A stretch of 64,000 nt of DNA from Amycolatopsis sulphurea (GCF_002564045.1 NZ_PDJK01000001.1:372001-436000); one strand, 5' to 3'; positions 1 through 7,513 are shown, counted from the stretch's first letter. Numbers and translations are program-made. The notes: generated by a model from the sequence alone, not told the origin.

Positions 1-341
1 GCCCGGATGCGCGCCTCCAGCACCCGGGCCTGTGCGGGCTTGACCACGTAGTCGTCGGCACCGGCCTCCAGCCCGGCGACCACGTCGATGTCGTCGTTGC
101 GCGCGGTGAGCATGATGATCGGCAGATCGCCGGAGGCGCGGATACGGCGGCACACCTCGAATCCGTCCATGCCGGGCAGCATCAGATCGAGCACCACCAC
201 GTCGGCGGTGCCGCCGGTGAGCCGGGCGAGTCCCTCCTCTCCGGTCTCCACGGCTTCGACCGTGTGGCCTTGGTAGGTGAGGGCGATCTGCAGGCCCTCC
301 CGCACGGCCTGGTCGTCTTCGATGAGCAGCACCCGGGGCAT
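1..341 (-). CDS. OmpR/PhoB-family response regulator, receiver domain (partial, C-terminus outside window)
   Basis: The gene enters the window from the left and only its first 113 residues are visible. They form a response-regulator receiver domain: acidic pair at D9/D10, phospho-acceptor D52 in VVLDLMLPGMDG, the T79 switch in MLTA and K101 in VVKP. The DNA-binding output domain lies outside, so the OmpR class is inferred from the style of the receiver (it resembles CseB/MtrA-type regulators) and from the tandem 11-bp direct repeats at 480-501. The ATG at 341 is the natural start because the fold begins directly after it. The peptidase gene at 564 diverges from it, which suggests an envelope-stress or cell-wall circuit. 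The partner kinase is not visible. Confidence 0.88.
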   Translation of the reverse strand, partial: MPRVLLIEDDQAVREGLQIALTYQGHTVEAVETGEEGLARLTGGTADVVVLDLMLPGMDGFEVCRRIRASGDLPIIMLTARNDDIDVVAGLEAGADDYVVKPAQARVLEARIR

Positions 342-479
342 GGTTCTCACTATCGCAGCAGTGATCGGTGCCCGCCCGTCCGGCTCCCGGACAGTCCACA
401 GCGGACACCACCCGACAGCGTCGTGGTGGTGCTTCACCGCGGGGTGCGCGGCAGGTCATGAACCGGTAACGGACGCCGG

Positions 480-501
480 CTGTCACAGAGCTGTTACAGA
501 G
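480..501 (+). promoter_or_regulatory. Tandem 11-bp direct repeat, probable OmpR-type binding box
   Basis: CTGTCACAGAG is followed immediately by CTGTTACAGAG, two 11-bp units differing at one base. Head-to-tail repeats with about one helical turn of spacing are the typical target of OmpR/PhoB-family regulators. The box sits 62 bp before the peptidase start at 564 and on the divergent side of the regulator starting at 341, so it may serve either gene or both. The site is seen in the sequence; the regulator assignment is inference. Confidence 0.5.
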
Positions 502-563
502 CCGTCGGACTGCCCGGACATCGTCCGCACCGGCCGGGCACACCGGCCTCCGAAACTGGCTGC

Positions 564-1112
564 ATGCTCCGCTTCCTGCTCAGTCCCCGGCTGCTGACGG
601 CGATCACCCGGCTGATGGGCGTACTGCTGCTGCCCGTCGCGTTCGTCCGGGCGCCCGGCCGTGCCCGATACCTGGCTTGCCAGTGGGCGCTGGGCCTGCG
701 GTATCCGGCCGAGGATCTGGCCGGGCTGAACGCGGCGGCCCGTGCGGCGTTCACCCGCGCCCGCACCGAGGCGTTCTGGCGGGACGGGCAGCTGATCGGC
801 CTGACGTCGGGCCACCGCGACGCGGCCGAGCAGTACCGGCTGTTCACCGAGGAGGTCCGCCGCACCGGTTCGGTCTCCGAGGCGCGGCGGCTGGTGCTGC
901 CGCCGGAGGAGTCCGCGCACGTCGGCGGGACGGCCATGGACGTGCGCCCGACCGAGGGCGCGGCCTGGCTGGAACGGCACGGCGCGGCCCATCGGCTGTT
1001 CCGCCGCTACGACAACGAATGGTGGCATTTCGAGTACCACCCGGACACCGAGCCGCTGCGGCTGCCGCATCCCGGGCATACCCCGGCCCGCCGCCGGCAG
1101 CGGATCGGCTGA
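564..1112 (+). CDS. VanY-type D-alanyl-D-alanine carboxypeptidase (peptidase M15)
   Basis: A 182-residue protein with the zinc ligands of the M15/VanY family: H119 and D126 in ESAHVGGTAMDV, and H155 in EWWHFEY. SGHRD at 82-86 matches the conserved substrate-side block. Residues about 10-28 are hydrophobic and probably anchor the protein or act as an uncleaved signal, placing the active site outside the membrane where it would trim the terminal D-Ala of peptidoglycan stem peptides. Length is normal for a compact family member. It diverges from a response regulator with an OmpR-like repeat between them, suggesting stress control of cell-wall trimming. It could act on D-Ala-D-Ala or D-Ala-D-Lac ends; sequence alone does not say which. 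Confidence 0.85.
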   Translation: MLRFLLSPRLLTAITRLMGVLLLPVAFVRAPGRARYLACQWALGLRYPAEDLAGLNAAARAAFTRARTEAFWRDGQLIGLTSGHRDAAEQYRLFTEEVRRTGSVSEARRLVLPPEESAHVGGTAMDVRPTEGAAWLERHGAAHRLFRRYDNEWWHFEYHPDTEPLRLPHPGHTPARRRQRIG

Positions 1113-1532
1113 ACCCGTCTGTCCACAGTGGTCAGAAACCGGCGGGTGAACGGCAGCGGCCGGCGCATCCGGATCAGCAGCAACGGAATCAGCACATAGG
1201 GCAGGGTGAAGGCGAGGAACTTCGCCGGGTTGCCGGTGCGGGTGGCCGGATCGCCGAACACCACCACCCCGCGGTGAGCGTGACGATCATCGTCGCGTAG
1301 ATCACCGCGGGCAGCTGGATCCATCCCGTTGCGGCCGGTCACCAGTACCAGGAGAGCAGCGGATAGCAGAAGGCGGACCGGCCGGTGACGATCCGCATCC
1401 AGTCCGGCGGATGCAGGAACAGCATGTCCGCGTCGCGGGCGTACCAGTAGTTCGCGTCCACGAAGAAATCACCGGTCGGGCGGGAGAAGTCGACGCCCAG
1501 GGTGGGCGGCAGGTCGCTGATCAGCGAGGTGA
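1113..1532 (-). pseudogene. Remnant of an EXPERA-type (EBP/TMEM97-like) membrane protein
   Basis: Three pieces on the minus strand reconstruct one protein in different frames. The first, read down from about 1525, contains FFVDANYWYARD and FCYPLLSWYW and ends in a stop. The second reads IQLPAVIYATMIVTLTAG. One base later a third frame reads GDPATRTGNPAKFLAF and then a hydrophobic C-terminus. The order and helix pattern resemble the EXPERA domain of emopamil-binding-protein relatives. At least one frameshift and one stop break the gene, and its 5' end is replaced by a miniature element at 1534. The exact 3' boundary is uncertain. The family call is recognition by motif, not by search. Confidence 0.55.
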
Positions 1533-1533
1533 C

Positions 1534-1691
1534 CAGGGTGTCGGCAAAGTCGGTGTGAGGGGCCCTGCGCAGACGGCGGAGGTCCGTGAAGGTCTGTGAA
1601 GGGGCCCTTCACGGACTCAGAGTCCGTGAAGGGCCCCTTCACAGACCCGGGACAGGTCGGCGCACACCACGAGGTGGCCGCGCGTCTCGAG
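1534..1691 (+). mobile_element. Miniature inverted-repeat element, copy A (right end missing)
   Basis: The sequence begins CAGGGTGTCGGCAAAGTCGG, the same left end as the copies at 9536 and 27228. It continues with the shared interior, including a double palindrome at 1592-1646 and the block with CACGAGGTGG, then loses similarity after about 1691. It therefore lacks the right terminal repeat and cannot be judged for target duplication. It contains no gene. It adjoins the truncated 5' end of the EXPERA pseudogene, so insertion or later deletion here probably removed that gene's start. Confidence 0.7.
1592..1646. repeat. 55-bp perfect nested palindrome
   Basis: Two 27-nt arms flank a single central A. 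Each arm itself holds the near-palindrome GTGAAGGGGCCCTTCAC, so the DNA could form one long hairpin or two short ones. The same unit recurs near 9584, 14054, 21016, 27275, 39976 and 50584. This copy lies inside miniature element A. It could act as a bidirectional terminator or fold as a cruciform; the sequence shows only the symmetry. Confidence 0.9.
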
Positions 1692-1756
1692 CGGCAGCCT
1701 GGGCCGCGCGCCCCGGCCGGACTGGTATTTCTATCCCGGCATCGTGCTACTGTCGT

Positions 1757-1772
1757 CGGTATAACTATACCG
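1757..1772. promoter_or_regulatory. Operator-like inverted repeat before the methionine aminopeptidase gene
   Basis: CGGTATA and TATACCG are perfect 7-bp arms around a 2-bp spacer, in an AT-rich pocket 20 bp before the GTG start at 1793. The position overlaps where a promoter would lie, so a repressor, perhaps TetR-like, could control this aminopeptidase copy. No adjacent regulator is evident. Confidence 0.45.
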
Positions 1773-1792
1773 ATGTCGAACGTGAGGCAACC

Positions 1793-2584
1793 GTGATCGA
1801 GCTGAAGACGCCTGCGGAGATCGACCGCATGCACGTGACCGGGCGGTTCGTCGCCGAGGTGCTCTCGGAGGTCGGCCGGCTTGCGGACGTGGGCGTCAAC
1901 CTGCTGGATCTGGAGCACCACGTGCGGGACATGATCAAGCAGCGCGGGGCCGTGTCGTGTTACTGGGACTACTCGCCCTCCTTCGGCCGGGGCCCGTTCC
2001 GCAACGTCCTCTGCCTGGCCGTCAACGACGCCGTGCTGCACGGCCTGCCGCACGACTACCTCCTGCGCGACGGGGACGTGCTGACCGCGGACTTCGCGGT
2101 GACCATCGACGGGTGGGCGGCCGATTCGGCGCGCACGGTGATCGTCGGCACCCCGGCGGAGGAGGACCAGCGGATCATCCGCGCCACCGAGGAGGCGCTG
2201 GAGGCGGCGATCGAGGTGGCGCGTCCGGGCAACCGGCTCGGCGACATCTCGGCCGCGATCTGGGGCGTCGCCCGCGCATACGGCTACCCGGTCAACACCG
2301 AATTCGGCGGGCACGGCATCGGCCGCACCATGCACGGCGATCCGCACGTGTCGAACAAGGGACAGGCCGGGCGCGGTATGAAGCTCCGGCCCGGGCTGAC
2401 CCTCGCACTCGAACCCTGGCTTGCGCGCACGACCGACAAGATCGTCTACGACCCGGACGGCTGGACCATCCGCTCGGCCGACGGTTCGCGCACGGCGCAC
2501 TCCGAGCACACCGTCGCGATCACCGACGGCGACGCATTGGTGCTCACCCGGCGAGCCTCCGAAAAGGCGCCGCGCGGCGCGTAA
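1793..2584 (+). CDS. map: Type I methionine aminopeptidase
   Basis: A 263-residue pita-bread metallopeptidase. The expected ligands are all present: H83 in VLHGLP, D100 (LTADF), D111 (AADSART), H174 in FGGHGIGRTMH, E207 in LALEPW and E238 in HSEHT. It removes initiator methionine from nascent proteins in the cytoplasm. The GTG at 1793 is preferred because the family begins at IELKTPAEIDRMH and GTGAGG lies just upstream; the frame is open further upstream, but only through repeat DNA. Actinomycetes often have two or more map genes, and this one is isolated from ribosomal genes with a palindrome at its promoter, so it may be an accessory, regulated copy. Confidence 0.92.
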   Translation: MIELKTPAEIDRMHVTGRFVAEVLSEVGRLADVGVNLLDLEHHVRDMIKQRGAVSCYWDYSPSFGRGPFRNVLCLAVNDAVLHGLPHDYLLRDGDVLTADFAVTIDGWAADSARTVIVGTPAEEDQRIIRATEEALEAAIEVARPGNRLGDISAAIWGVARAYGYPVNTEFGGHGIGRTMHGDPHVSNKGQAGRGMKLRPGLTLALEPWLARTTDKIVYDPDGWTIRSADGSRTAHSEHTVAITDGDALVLTRRASEKAPRGA

Positions 2585-2594
2585 AGTTCCGCTC

Positions 2595-3410
2595 ATGAAC
2601 GCGTTCCAGGTCTGCCTGTGGGTCTTCGGGGCGGTCTGCGCCGGCTGCTGGCTGCTCTCGGTGCTCACCCGCGAATACTCCTGGGTGGACCGGATCTGGT
2701 CGCTGGTGCCGGTGGCCTACGCCGGGATCTTCGCCGGCCACGCGGGTTTCGCGGACCCGCGGCTGAACGTGCTGTTCGTGCTCGTGGCGTTGTGGGGCGC
2801 GCGGCTGACGTTCAACTTCGGCCGCAAAGGCGGATACGCGCGTGGCGGCGAGGACTATCGCTGGGCGATCCTGCGCGGGCGGATGGCGCCGTGGCAGTTC
2901 CAGCTGTTCAACCTGTTCTTCATCACCTTGTGCCAGAACGGGATTCTGCTGCTGATCGCGTTGCCCGCGTGGACCGCGCTGGAGCACCGGACGCCGTTCG
3001 GGGTGGCCGACGCGCTGCTCGCGCTCGCCTTCCTCGCCTGCCTGGCGGGGGAGACCGTGGCCGATCAGCAGCAGTGGGACTTCCACCGCCGGAAGGCCGC
3101 CGAACTCGCGGCCGGGCGCGTTCCCGATCCGCAGTTCCGGCAGACCGGGCTGTTCCGGTTCTCCCGGCACCCGAACTTCTTCTTCGAACAGGCGCAGTGG
3201 TGGCTGGTCGCCGGGTTCGGCGTCGCCGCGGCCGGCGCGCTCACCTGGACCGTGGCCGGGGCGCTGCTGCTGAGCGTGCTGTTCGTCGGGTCCACGATCT
3301 TCACCGAGAGCATCACCCGCGGGCGCTACCCGGAGTACGCGCAGTACCAGCGCCGTACTTCGCCGGTGGTGCCGTGGTTCCCGCGCCGGGTTCCCTCCAC
3401 TGTGGACTGA
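2595..3410 (+). CDS. DUF1295 membrane protein (steroid 5-alpha-reductase-like)
   Basis: A 271-residue polytopic membrane protein of the DUF1295 family, related to steroid 5-alpha reductases and isoprenylcysteine methyltransferases. The C-terminal half carries the signature: DQQQWDFH, then GLFRFSRHPNFFFEQAQWW and a YPEYAQYQRRTSPVVPWFP tail, which in relatives forms the cofactor-binding side. Several hydrophobic helices precede it. The start is 10 bp after the stop of map, so they may be co-transcribed. The substrate is unknown; a reductase acting on a lipid enone is a family-based guess. The stop abuts the convergent TetR gene with no gap. Confidence 0.8.
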   Translation: MNAFQVCLWVFGAVCAGCWLLSVLTREYSWVDRIWSLVPVAYAGIFAGHAGFADPRLNVLFVLVALWGARLTFNFGRKGGYARGGEDYRWAILRGRMAPWQFQLFNLFFITLCQNGILLLIALPAWTALEHRTPFGVADALLALAFLACLAGETVADQQQWDFHRRKAAELAAGRVPDPQFRQTGLFRFSRHPNFFFEQAQWWLVAGFGVAAAGALTWTVAGALLLSVLFVGSTIFTESITRGRYPEYAQYQRRTSPVVPWFPRRVPSTVD

Positions 3411-4082
3411 TCAGCCGGGCATCCCGTCGTTGCCGAGCAGCCGGCGCAGGCCGGGGAGCACGGCGGAGAGGTCCTTGCCGGTGCGGAATGCGATCACCGT
3501 GGTCTCCGGCTCGTCCGCACGCGCGCCGAACAGCGCGACGGTGTCGGCCATCGCCGCGTCGAACTCCGCCTCCGGGTTCTCCACCTGCCCGCGCAGCCAG
3601 CGGCGCAGGACGTGGTTGTGCGCGGTGACCACGGCCGCGGCCAGCAGTTCGGCGCGGAGCGCGGTGTCCTCGCCGCCGCCCAGGCTGCGGTGCATGAAGT
3701 CGCGGAACAGCTGCTGATACTGCTGGGTGCCGGCGATCTCCCGCGCGCGCAACGCGGGTACGCGGCGGGTCAGCCGGTAGCGCGCGAGCGCGAGGTCACC
3801 CTCCGCGACATAGTGCCGCAGCACCAGCCGGGCGGCCTCGGTCACCGCGACCAGCGCGGTCGGCGGGTCCGCGCCCTCCAGCCGGTTCCCGATCGCGCTC
3901 AGCAGCACCTCGTGGTCGGGGAAGATCACCTCGTCCTTGAACCGGAAGGCGCGGAAGAACGTGGTCCGCCCGACGCCCGCCCGCTCGGTGATGTCGTCCA
4001 CCGTGGTCTGGTCGTAGCCGCGCTCCTCGAACAGTTCGAAGGCGGCCTCGGTGAGCCGCTGGCGGGCCGGTTTCGCCGGCAT
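3411..4082 (-). CDS. TetR/AcrR-family transcriptional regulator
   Basis: A 223-residue TetR regulator. The N-terminal helix-turn-helix is clear: TEAAFELFEERGYDQTTVDD followed by ITERAGVGRTTFFRAFRFKDE. The ligand domain is all-helical and ends in LPGLRRLLGNDGMPG. ATG at 4082 is supported by GGAGGG upstream. It diverges from a 3-hydroxyacyl-CoA dehydrogenase/acyl-CoA dehydrogenase pair with palindromic GTACCGGTAC between them, so it most likely represses those beta-oxidation genes and responds to an acyl-CoA or similar ligand. That role is inferred from the arrangement. The C-terminal half resembles other actinobacterial TetR proteins, including the one at 41444. Confidence 0.88.
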   Translation of the reverse strand: MPAKPARQRLTEAAFELFEERGYDQTTVDDITERAGVGRTTFFRAFRFKDEVIFPDHEVLLSAIGNRLEGADPPTALVAVTEAARLVLRHYVAEGDLALARYRLTRRVPALRAREIAGTQQYQQLFRDFMHRSLGGGEDTALRAELLAAAVVTAHNHVLRRWLRGQVENPEAEFDAAMADTVALFGARADEPETTVIAFRTGKDLSAVLPGLRRLLGNDGMPG

Positions 4083-4149
4083 CCCGATCCCTCCTTCCCG
4101 CACCCGTGTCCCGGCAGCGGGAGCGCCCGCTTCCGTTCCCGGCTGATAC

Positions 4150-4188
4150 TGAGTACCGTAACAGTGGAACCAAGTACCGGTACAGCGG
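4150..4188. promoter_or_regulatory. Divergent promoter/operator with GTACCG repeats
   Basis: The 120-bp gap between the TetR and dehydrogenase starts contains GAGTACCGTAACAG and then the perfect palindrome GTACCGGTAC at 4174-4183. It is the only AT-richer stretch between the two genes, so it likely holds both promoters and the TetR operator. The autoregulation model is inference. Confidence 0.5.
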
Positions 4189-4202
4189 AGAGGAGACGGC
4201 GC

Positions 4203-5048
4203 GTGGAGCTCGTCGGCGTGGTCGGATGCGGGCAGATGGGGGCAGGGATCGCCGAGGTGTGCGCCCGGGCCGGGCTGGACGTGGTCGCGGTCGAGTCGAG
4301 CCGCGCCGCGGCCGACGCGGGCCGGGCCCGGCTGGAGGCCTCCCTGACGCGGGCGGAGAAGAAGGGCCGGATCGACTCGGCGGCCGAGGTGCTGGGCCGG
4401 ATCCGGGTCGCCGAGGACCTCGGCGAGCTGGCCGACCGCACGCTGGTGGTCGAGGCCATCGTGGAGAACGAGGCGGTCAAGCGGGAGCTGTTCGCCAAGC
4501 TGGACGAGATCGTCACCGCGCCGGACGCGGTGCTGGCCTCCAACACCTCGTCGATCCCGATCATGAAGCTGGGCACCGCGACGAAACGTCCGGCGCAGGT
4601 GCTCGGCGTGCACTTCTTCAATCCGGTGCCGGTGCTGCCGCTGGTCGAGCTGGTGCCCTCGCTGCTGACCTCGGAGGAGACCACCGCGCGGGCGCGCGCG
4701 TTCGCCGAGGACCAGCTGGGCAAGCACGCGATCCTGTGCCAGGACCGGTCCGGGTTCGTGGTCAACGCGCTGCTGATCCCGTTCATCCTGTCCGCGGTGC
4801 GCATGCTGGAGTCCGGATTCGCCACCAAGGAGGCCATCGACGAGGGCCTGGTGCGGGGTGCCGCGCATCCGCAGGGCCCGCTGGCGCTGGCCGATCTGAT
4901 CGGGCTGGACACCACCAAGGCGGTCGCGGAATCGCTGTACGAGGAGTTCAAGGAGCCGCTGTACGCCCCGCCGCCGCTGCTGGCGCGGATGGTCGACGCC
5001 GGCCTGCTGGGCCGCAAGACCGGTCGCGGCTTCTACACCTACGCCTGA
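4203..5048 (+). CDS. 3-hydroxybutyryl-CoA (3-hydroxyacyl-CoA) dehydrogenase
   Basis: A 281-residue protein matching the single-domain FadB2/PaaH type in length. The N-terminal Rossmann motif is VGVVGCGQMGAGIAEV, with the adenine-ribose acidic residue in VVAVE. The catalytic block reads NTSSIPI and then GVHFFNPVPVLPLVELV. The C-terminal helical domain ends in GRKTGRGFYTY. It oxidises (S)-3-hydroxyacyl-CoA to 3-oxoacyl-CoA with NAD+. The GTG at 4203 follows GGAGAGGAGA and gives the family N-terminus. The acyl-CoA dehydrogenase gene begins 18 bp downstream, so the two steps are probably co-expressed under the divergent TetR. Confidence 0.93.
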   Translation: MELVGVVGCGQMGAGIAEVCARAGLDVVAVESSRAAADAGRARLEASLTRAEKKGRIDSAAEVLGRIRVAEDLGELADRTLVVEAIVENEAVKRELFAKLDEIVTAPDAVLASNTSSIPIMKLGTATKRPAQVLGVHFFNPVPVLPLVELVPSLLTSEETTARARAFAEDQLGKHAILCQDRSGFVVNALLIPFILSAVRMLESGFATKEAIDEGLVRGAAHPQGPLALADLIGLDTTKAVAESLYEEFKEPLYAPPPLLARMVDAGLLGRKTGRGFYTYA

Positions 5049-5066
5049 TCCTTCGAGGAGTACCTG

Positions 5067-6221
5067 ATGACTTTCGACCTGTTCAAGATCAACGAGGACC
5101 ACGAGGCGATCCGCGCGGCGGTCCGCGCGGTCGCCGAGGAGCAGATCGCGCCGCACGCCGCCGAGGCCGACGAGCGCTCGGAGTTCCCGAAGGCGTCCTA
5201 CGACGCACTGGTCGCCGCCGATTTCCATGCCCCGCACGTGCCGGAGCAATACGGCGGCGCGGGTGCGGACGCGCTGGCCACCTGCATCGTGATCGAGGAG
5301 GTCGCGCGGGTGTGCGCGGCGTCCTCGCTCATCCCGGCGGTGAACAAGCTGGGCAGCCTGCCGCTGATCCTGGCCGCGAACGAGGACGTGAAGGCGAAGT
5401 ACCTGCCGCCACTGGCCTCGGGGGCCGCCGGATTCTCGTATGGACTGTCCGAACGCGACGCCGGCTCGGACACCGCGTCGATGCGCTGCCGTGCCAAGCA
5501 GTCCGGTGACGACTGGATCCTCAATGGACAGAAGTCGTGGATCACCAACGCCGGGGTGTCGGAGTACTACACGGTGCTCGCGGTGACCGACCCGGACGGC
5601 CCCCGCGGCGGGAACGTGAGCGCGTTCGTGGTGGAGAAGTCCGACGAGGGTTTCTCGTTCGGTGCCAAGGAAAGGAAGCTGGGCATCAAGGGCTCGCCGA
5701 CGCGTGAGCTGCTGTTCGAGAACGTGCGCATCCCCGGCGACCGCCTGGTCGGCGAGCTCGGCCAGGGCCTGAAGATCGCCCTGCGCACCCTCGACCACAC
5801 CCGGGTGACGATCGGCGCCCAAGCGGTGGGCATCGCGCAGGGCGCGCTGGATCATGCGCTGGCGTATGTCAAGGAGCGCAAGCAGTTCGGCAAGCACATC
5901 GCCGACTTCCAGGGCATCCAGTTCATGCTCGCGGACATGGCGATGGCCGTGGAGACCGCCCGCCAGATGGTCTACACCGCCGCCGCGAAGTCCGAACGCG
6001 GCGACGCGGACCTGTCCTTCTTCGGCGCCGCCGCGAAGTGCCACGCCTCGGACGTGGCGATGAGCGTGACCACCGACGCGGTCCAGCTCCTCGGCGGCTA
6101 CGGCTACACCCGCGACTTCCCGCTGGAACGCATGATGCGGGACGCGAAGATCACGCAGATTTATGAAGGGACGAACCAGATCCAGCGGGTTGTGATGGCT
6201 CGGGCGCTGCTCAAGGGCTAG
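5067..6221 (+). CDS. Acyl-CoA dehydrogenase (short-chain type)
   Basis: A full-length 384-residue flavoprotein dehydrogenase. Signature blocks are FSYGLSERDAGSDTASM (substrate/FAD contact), ERKLGIKGSPTRELLFENV, and the C-terminal AVQLLGGYGYTRDFPLERMMRD. The expected catalytic base is E367 in IYEGTNQI. It introduces the alpha-beta double bond into acyl-CoA, the first step of beta-oxidation, passing electrons to an electron-transfer flavoprotein. GAGGAG precedes the ATG. It follows the 3-hydroxyacyl-CoA dehydrogenase gene, with a TetR regulator divergent. A butyryl- or branched short-chain substrate is plausible from overall similarity but is not proven. Confidence 0.93.
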   Translation: MTFDLFKINEDHEAIRAAVRAVAEEQIAPHAAEADERSEFPKASYDALVAADFHAPHVPEQYGGAGADALATCIVIEEVARVCAASSLIPAVNKLGSLPLILAANEDVKAKYLPPLASGAAGFSYGLSERDAGSDTASMRCRAKQSGDDWILNGQKSWITNAGVSEYYTVLAVTDPDGPRGGNVSAFVVEKSDEGFSFGAKERKLGIKGSPTRELLFENVRIPGDRLVGELGQGLKIALRTLDHTRVTIGAQAVGIAQGALDHALAYVKERKQFGKHIADFQGIQFMLADMAMAVETARQMVYTAAAKSERGDADLSFFGAAAKCHASDVAMSVTTDAVQLLGGYGYTRDFPLERMMRDAKITQIYEGTNQIQRVVMARALLKG

Positions 6222-6240
6222 ATTGATCTTGATCCGGTAG

Positions 6241-6308
6241 TTCGGGTGGTCCTGGTGGTCCATGATCAGGCCGCCTCCAGGCCGTCATTGGCACCAGACC
6301 GCCCGAAC
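6241..6308. terminator. Possible stem-loop after the acyl-CoA dehydrogenase gene
   Basis: TTCGGGTGGTC at 6241 pairs with GACCGCCCGAA at 6298-6308 with few mismatches, and the pairing extends with TGGTG/CACCA. The loop is long (about 33 nt) and no T-run follows, so a factor-independent terminator is only possible. The right arm also overlaps an integrase-tail remnant. Confidence 0.25.
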
Positions 6309-6316
6309 ACCGCGTT
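6264..6316 (-). pseudogene. C-terminal tail of a tyrosine recombinase (remnant 1)
   Basis: Read on the minus strand, this stretch gives RTVNAVFGRSGANDGLEAA and a stop, the form of tail that follows the catalytic tyrosine block in actinobacterial phage/ICE integrases (compare AVDAVFA in the second remnant at 7370-7513). Nothing upstream in this frame continues the integrase; a stop (TAG) and the end of the DUF6414 pseudogene lie there. It marks one edge of a decayed island. The call rests on a short match. Confidence 0.4.
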
Positions 6317-6346
6317 GACTGTCCGCCCCGGCGAGAAGCACTCGCG

Positions 6347-7346
6347 CTACTGGACATGGCGATATATCACCATGGGGATGATGGTCATTCCCGGATGCTG
6401 TGGAACATTTAGGAAGCCGAGGCGGCCTAGCTCGGAAAGCATCTTGGTTACTTCCTTTATAAAGTTAGCTCGGCTGAAGCCGGTGGCTTCTTTTGCTCCA
6501 TCTTGGAATTCGCGAAGTGTCTCGATGGCACTCTTTTGTATTGCACTTGCTTCGGCGGGCAGCTGGGGTGTAGTGGCCTACGGTGCCTACTACTGTCCAG
6601 TCCTGAGGTGTAGTGCCGAATCTTGAACCGATGATTGCCGGGTCCGCCTCCAGGTATCGGCGTTCTCTTTGAAGGCGGGTGTTTGCTGTCATCTGGATGT
6701 TTCCGTGGGAGCTAAACGAAACTAGGTTCAATCCGGACGGCAGGAGTCCTCTTGTGGTCCTGATTACTGCGCGAAGAAAGTTTGCGGTATACCCAAAGTC
6801 TGGGATGAAGTCGTGCAAGACTCTCTCGTATTCGTCCTCTTCCCCTTTGGGAAATGACGATTCGAGGAAGTTCAAGTCTGCGAGCTCGTTGTTGGGGTCG
6901 CCTTCTGTTTCCTTCAGGGCGGCCTTTAGTAGCTCGTAGTTAAGCTATTGATACCCGTTTATTGCTGTAGATAGGTTTACTAGAGAGCTGCCTAAGTAGT
7001 TGCTGTCGAAGAGGTATCCTGGCGCGGTGAGTCGAACCAAGGAACCTTCTGGACATTTCTCTCGGATGACCTCCTATGTGGCAATCTCGGTGTCGCTAAA
7101 TTCGTCGCTGATATCCCGCAAAAGGGTTGCCTCTAGGCTGATTTCAAGATCTGGAAATAAGCTGTCGAGCATGGATCTTTGAATAGTTGATTCCGTGCCG
7201 CTTTCTGGATTGAACGATAGAAACTTTTCCCACCCTATTGCGGTCTTCCTGCTGGCGCGTCGAGAGAAGCTGCGCCCTTCTTCGGCGCCTTGATCGAGCT
7301 GTCCAGCGAGAGACTTTACTCTATCTACGTCAAGGTATAGATAGTC
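6347..7346 (-). pseudogene. DUF6414-like gene, disrupted by two in-frame TAG codons and a frameshift
   Basis: One minus-strand frame runs from YLYLDVDRVKSLAGQLDQG at about 7343 to TVVGTVGHYTP near 6570 and is interrupted only by TAG at 7074-7076 and TAG at 6945-6947. Near 6570 a frameshift moves the reading to QLPAEASAIQKSAIETLREF and on to IPMVIYRHVQ and a stop at 6347. The opening YLDVDRVKSLAGQLDQG resembles the start of DUF6414-type proteins often seen on mobile islands. The segment is visibly AT-richer than its neighbours, which points to horizontal transfer. It has no start codon in frame; its 5' end merges into the integrase remnant. The family name is from memory of the motif. Confidence 0.6.
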
Positions 7347-7369
7347 GCGGCGGTTACGTCGCCTTGTTG

Positions 7370-7513
7370 GTTGCTTGATCTCGCGAACACCGCGTCAACG
7401 GCTTGCCTGGCCCGTTCAGGGCTCGACGGGACGAGGTGGGTGTACGTCCGGAGCGTGAAGCCCGCGTCGGCGTGCCCCAGATACTCGGCCAGCTCCTTGA
7501 TCGAGACCGCTTT
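7370..7513 (-). pseudogene. C-terminal fragment of a tyrosine recombinase (remnant 2)
   Basis: The minus-strand frame reads SIKELAEYLGHADAGFTL, then the active-site block RTYTHLVPSSPERARQAVD and AVFARSSN. The GHA...F...YTH pattern is the tyrosine-recombinase C-terminus, with the nucleophile in TYTHL. About 48 residues survive, joined in frame to the end of a GT87-type gene. The N-terminal core-binding domain and the arginines of the catalytic pentad are absent, so it cannot be active. It is the clearest evidence that an integrative element once sat here. Confidence 0.7.

Noticed and set aside
1586..1792. Upstream extension of the methionine aminopeptidase frame through the palindrome
   Set aside because: The residues come from the repeat (KGPFTD-type translation) and differ from the family's N-terminus; GTG 1793 with its ribosome site is better.
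3411..6263. A very long open frame on the minus strand opposite the two beta-oxidation genes
   Set aside because: It is the complementary shadow of GC-rich coding DNA. Only the first part read from 4082 (the TetR gene) has a protein-like sequence and a ribosome site; the rest is Arg/Gly/His-rich nonsense.
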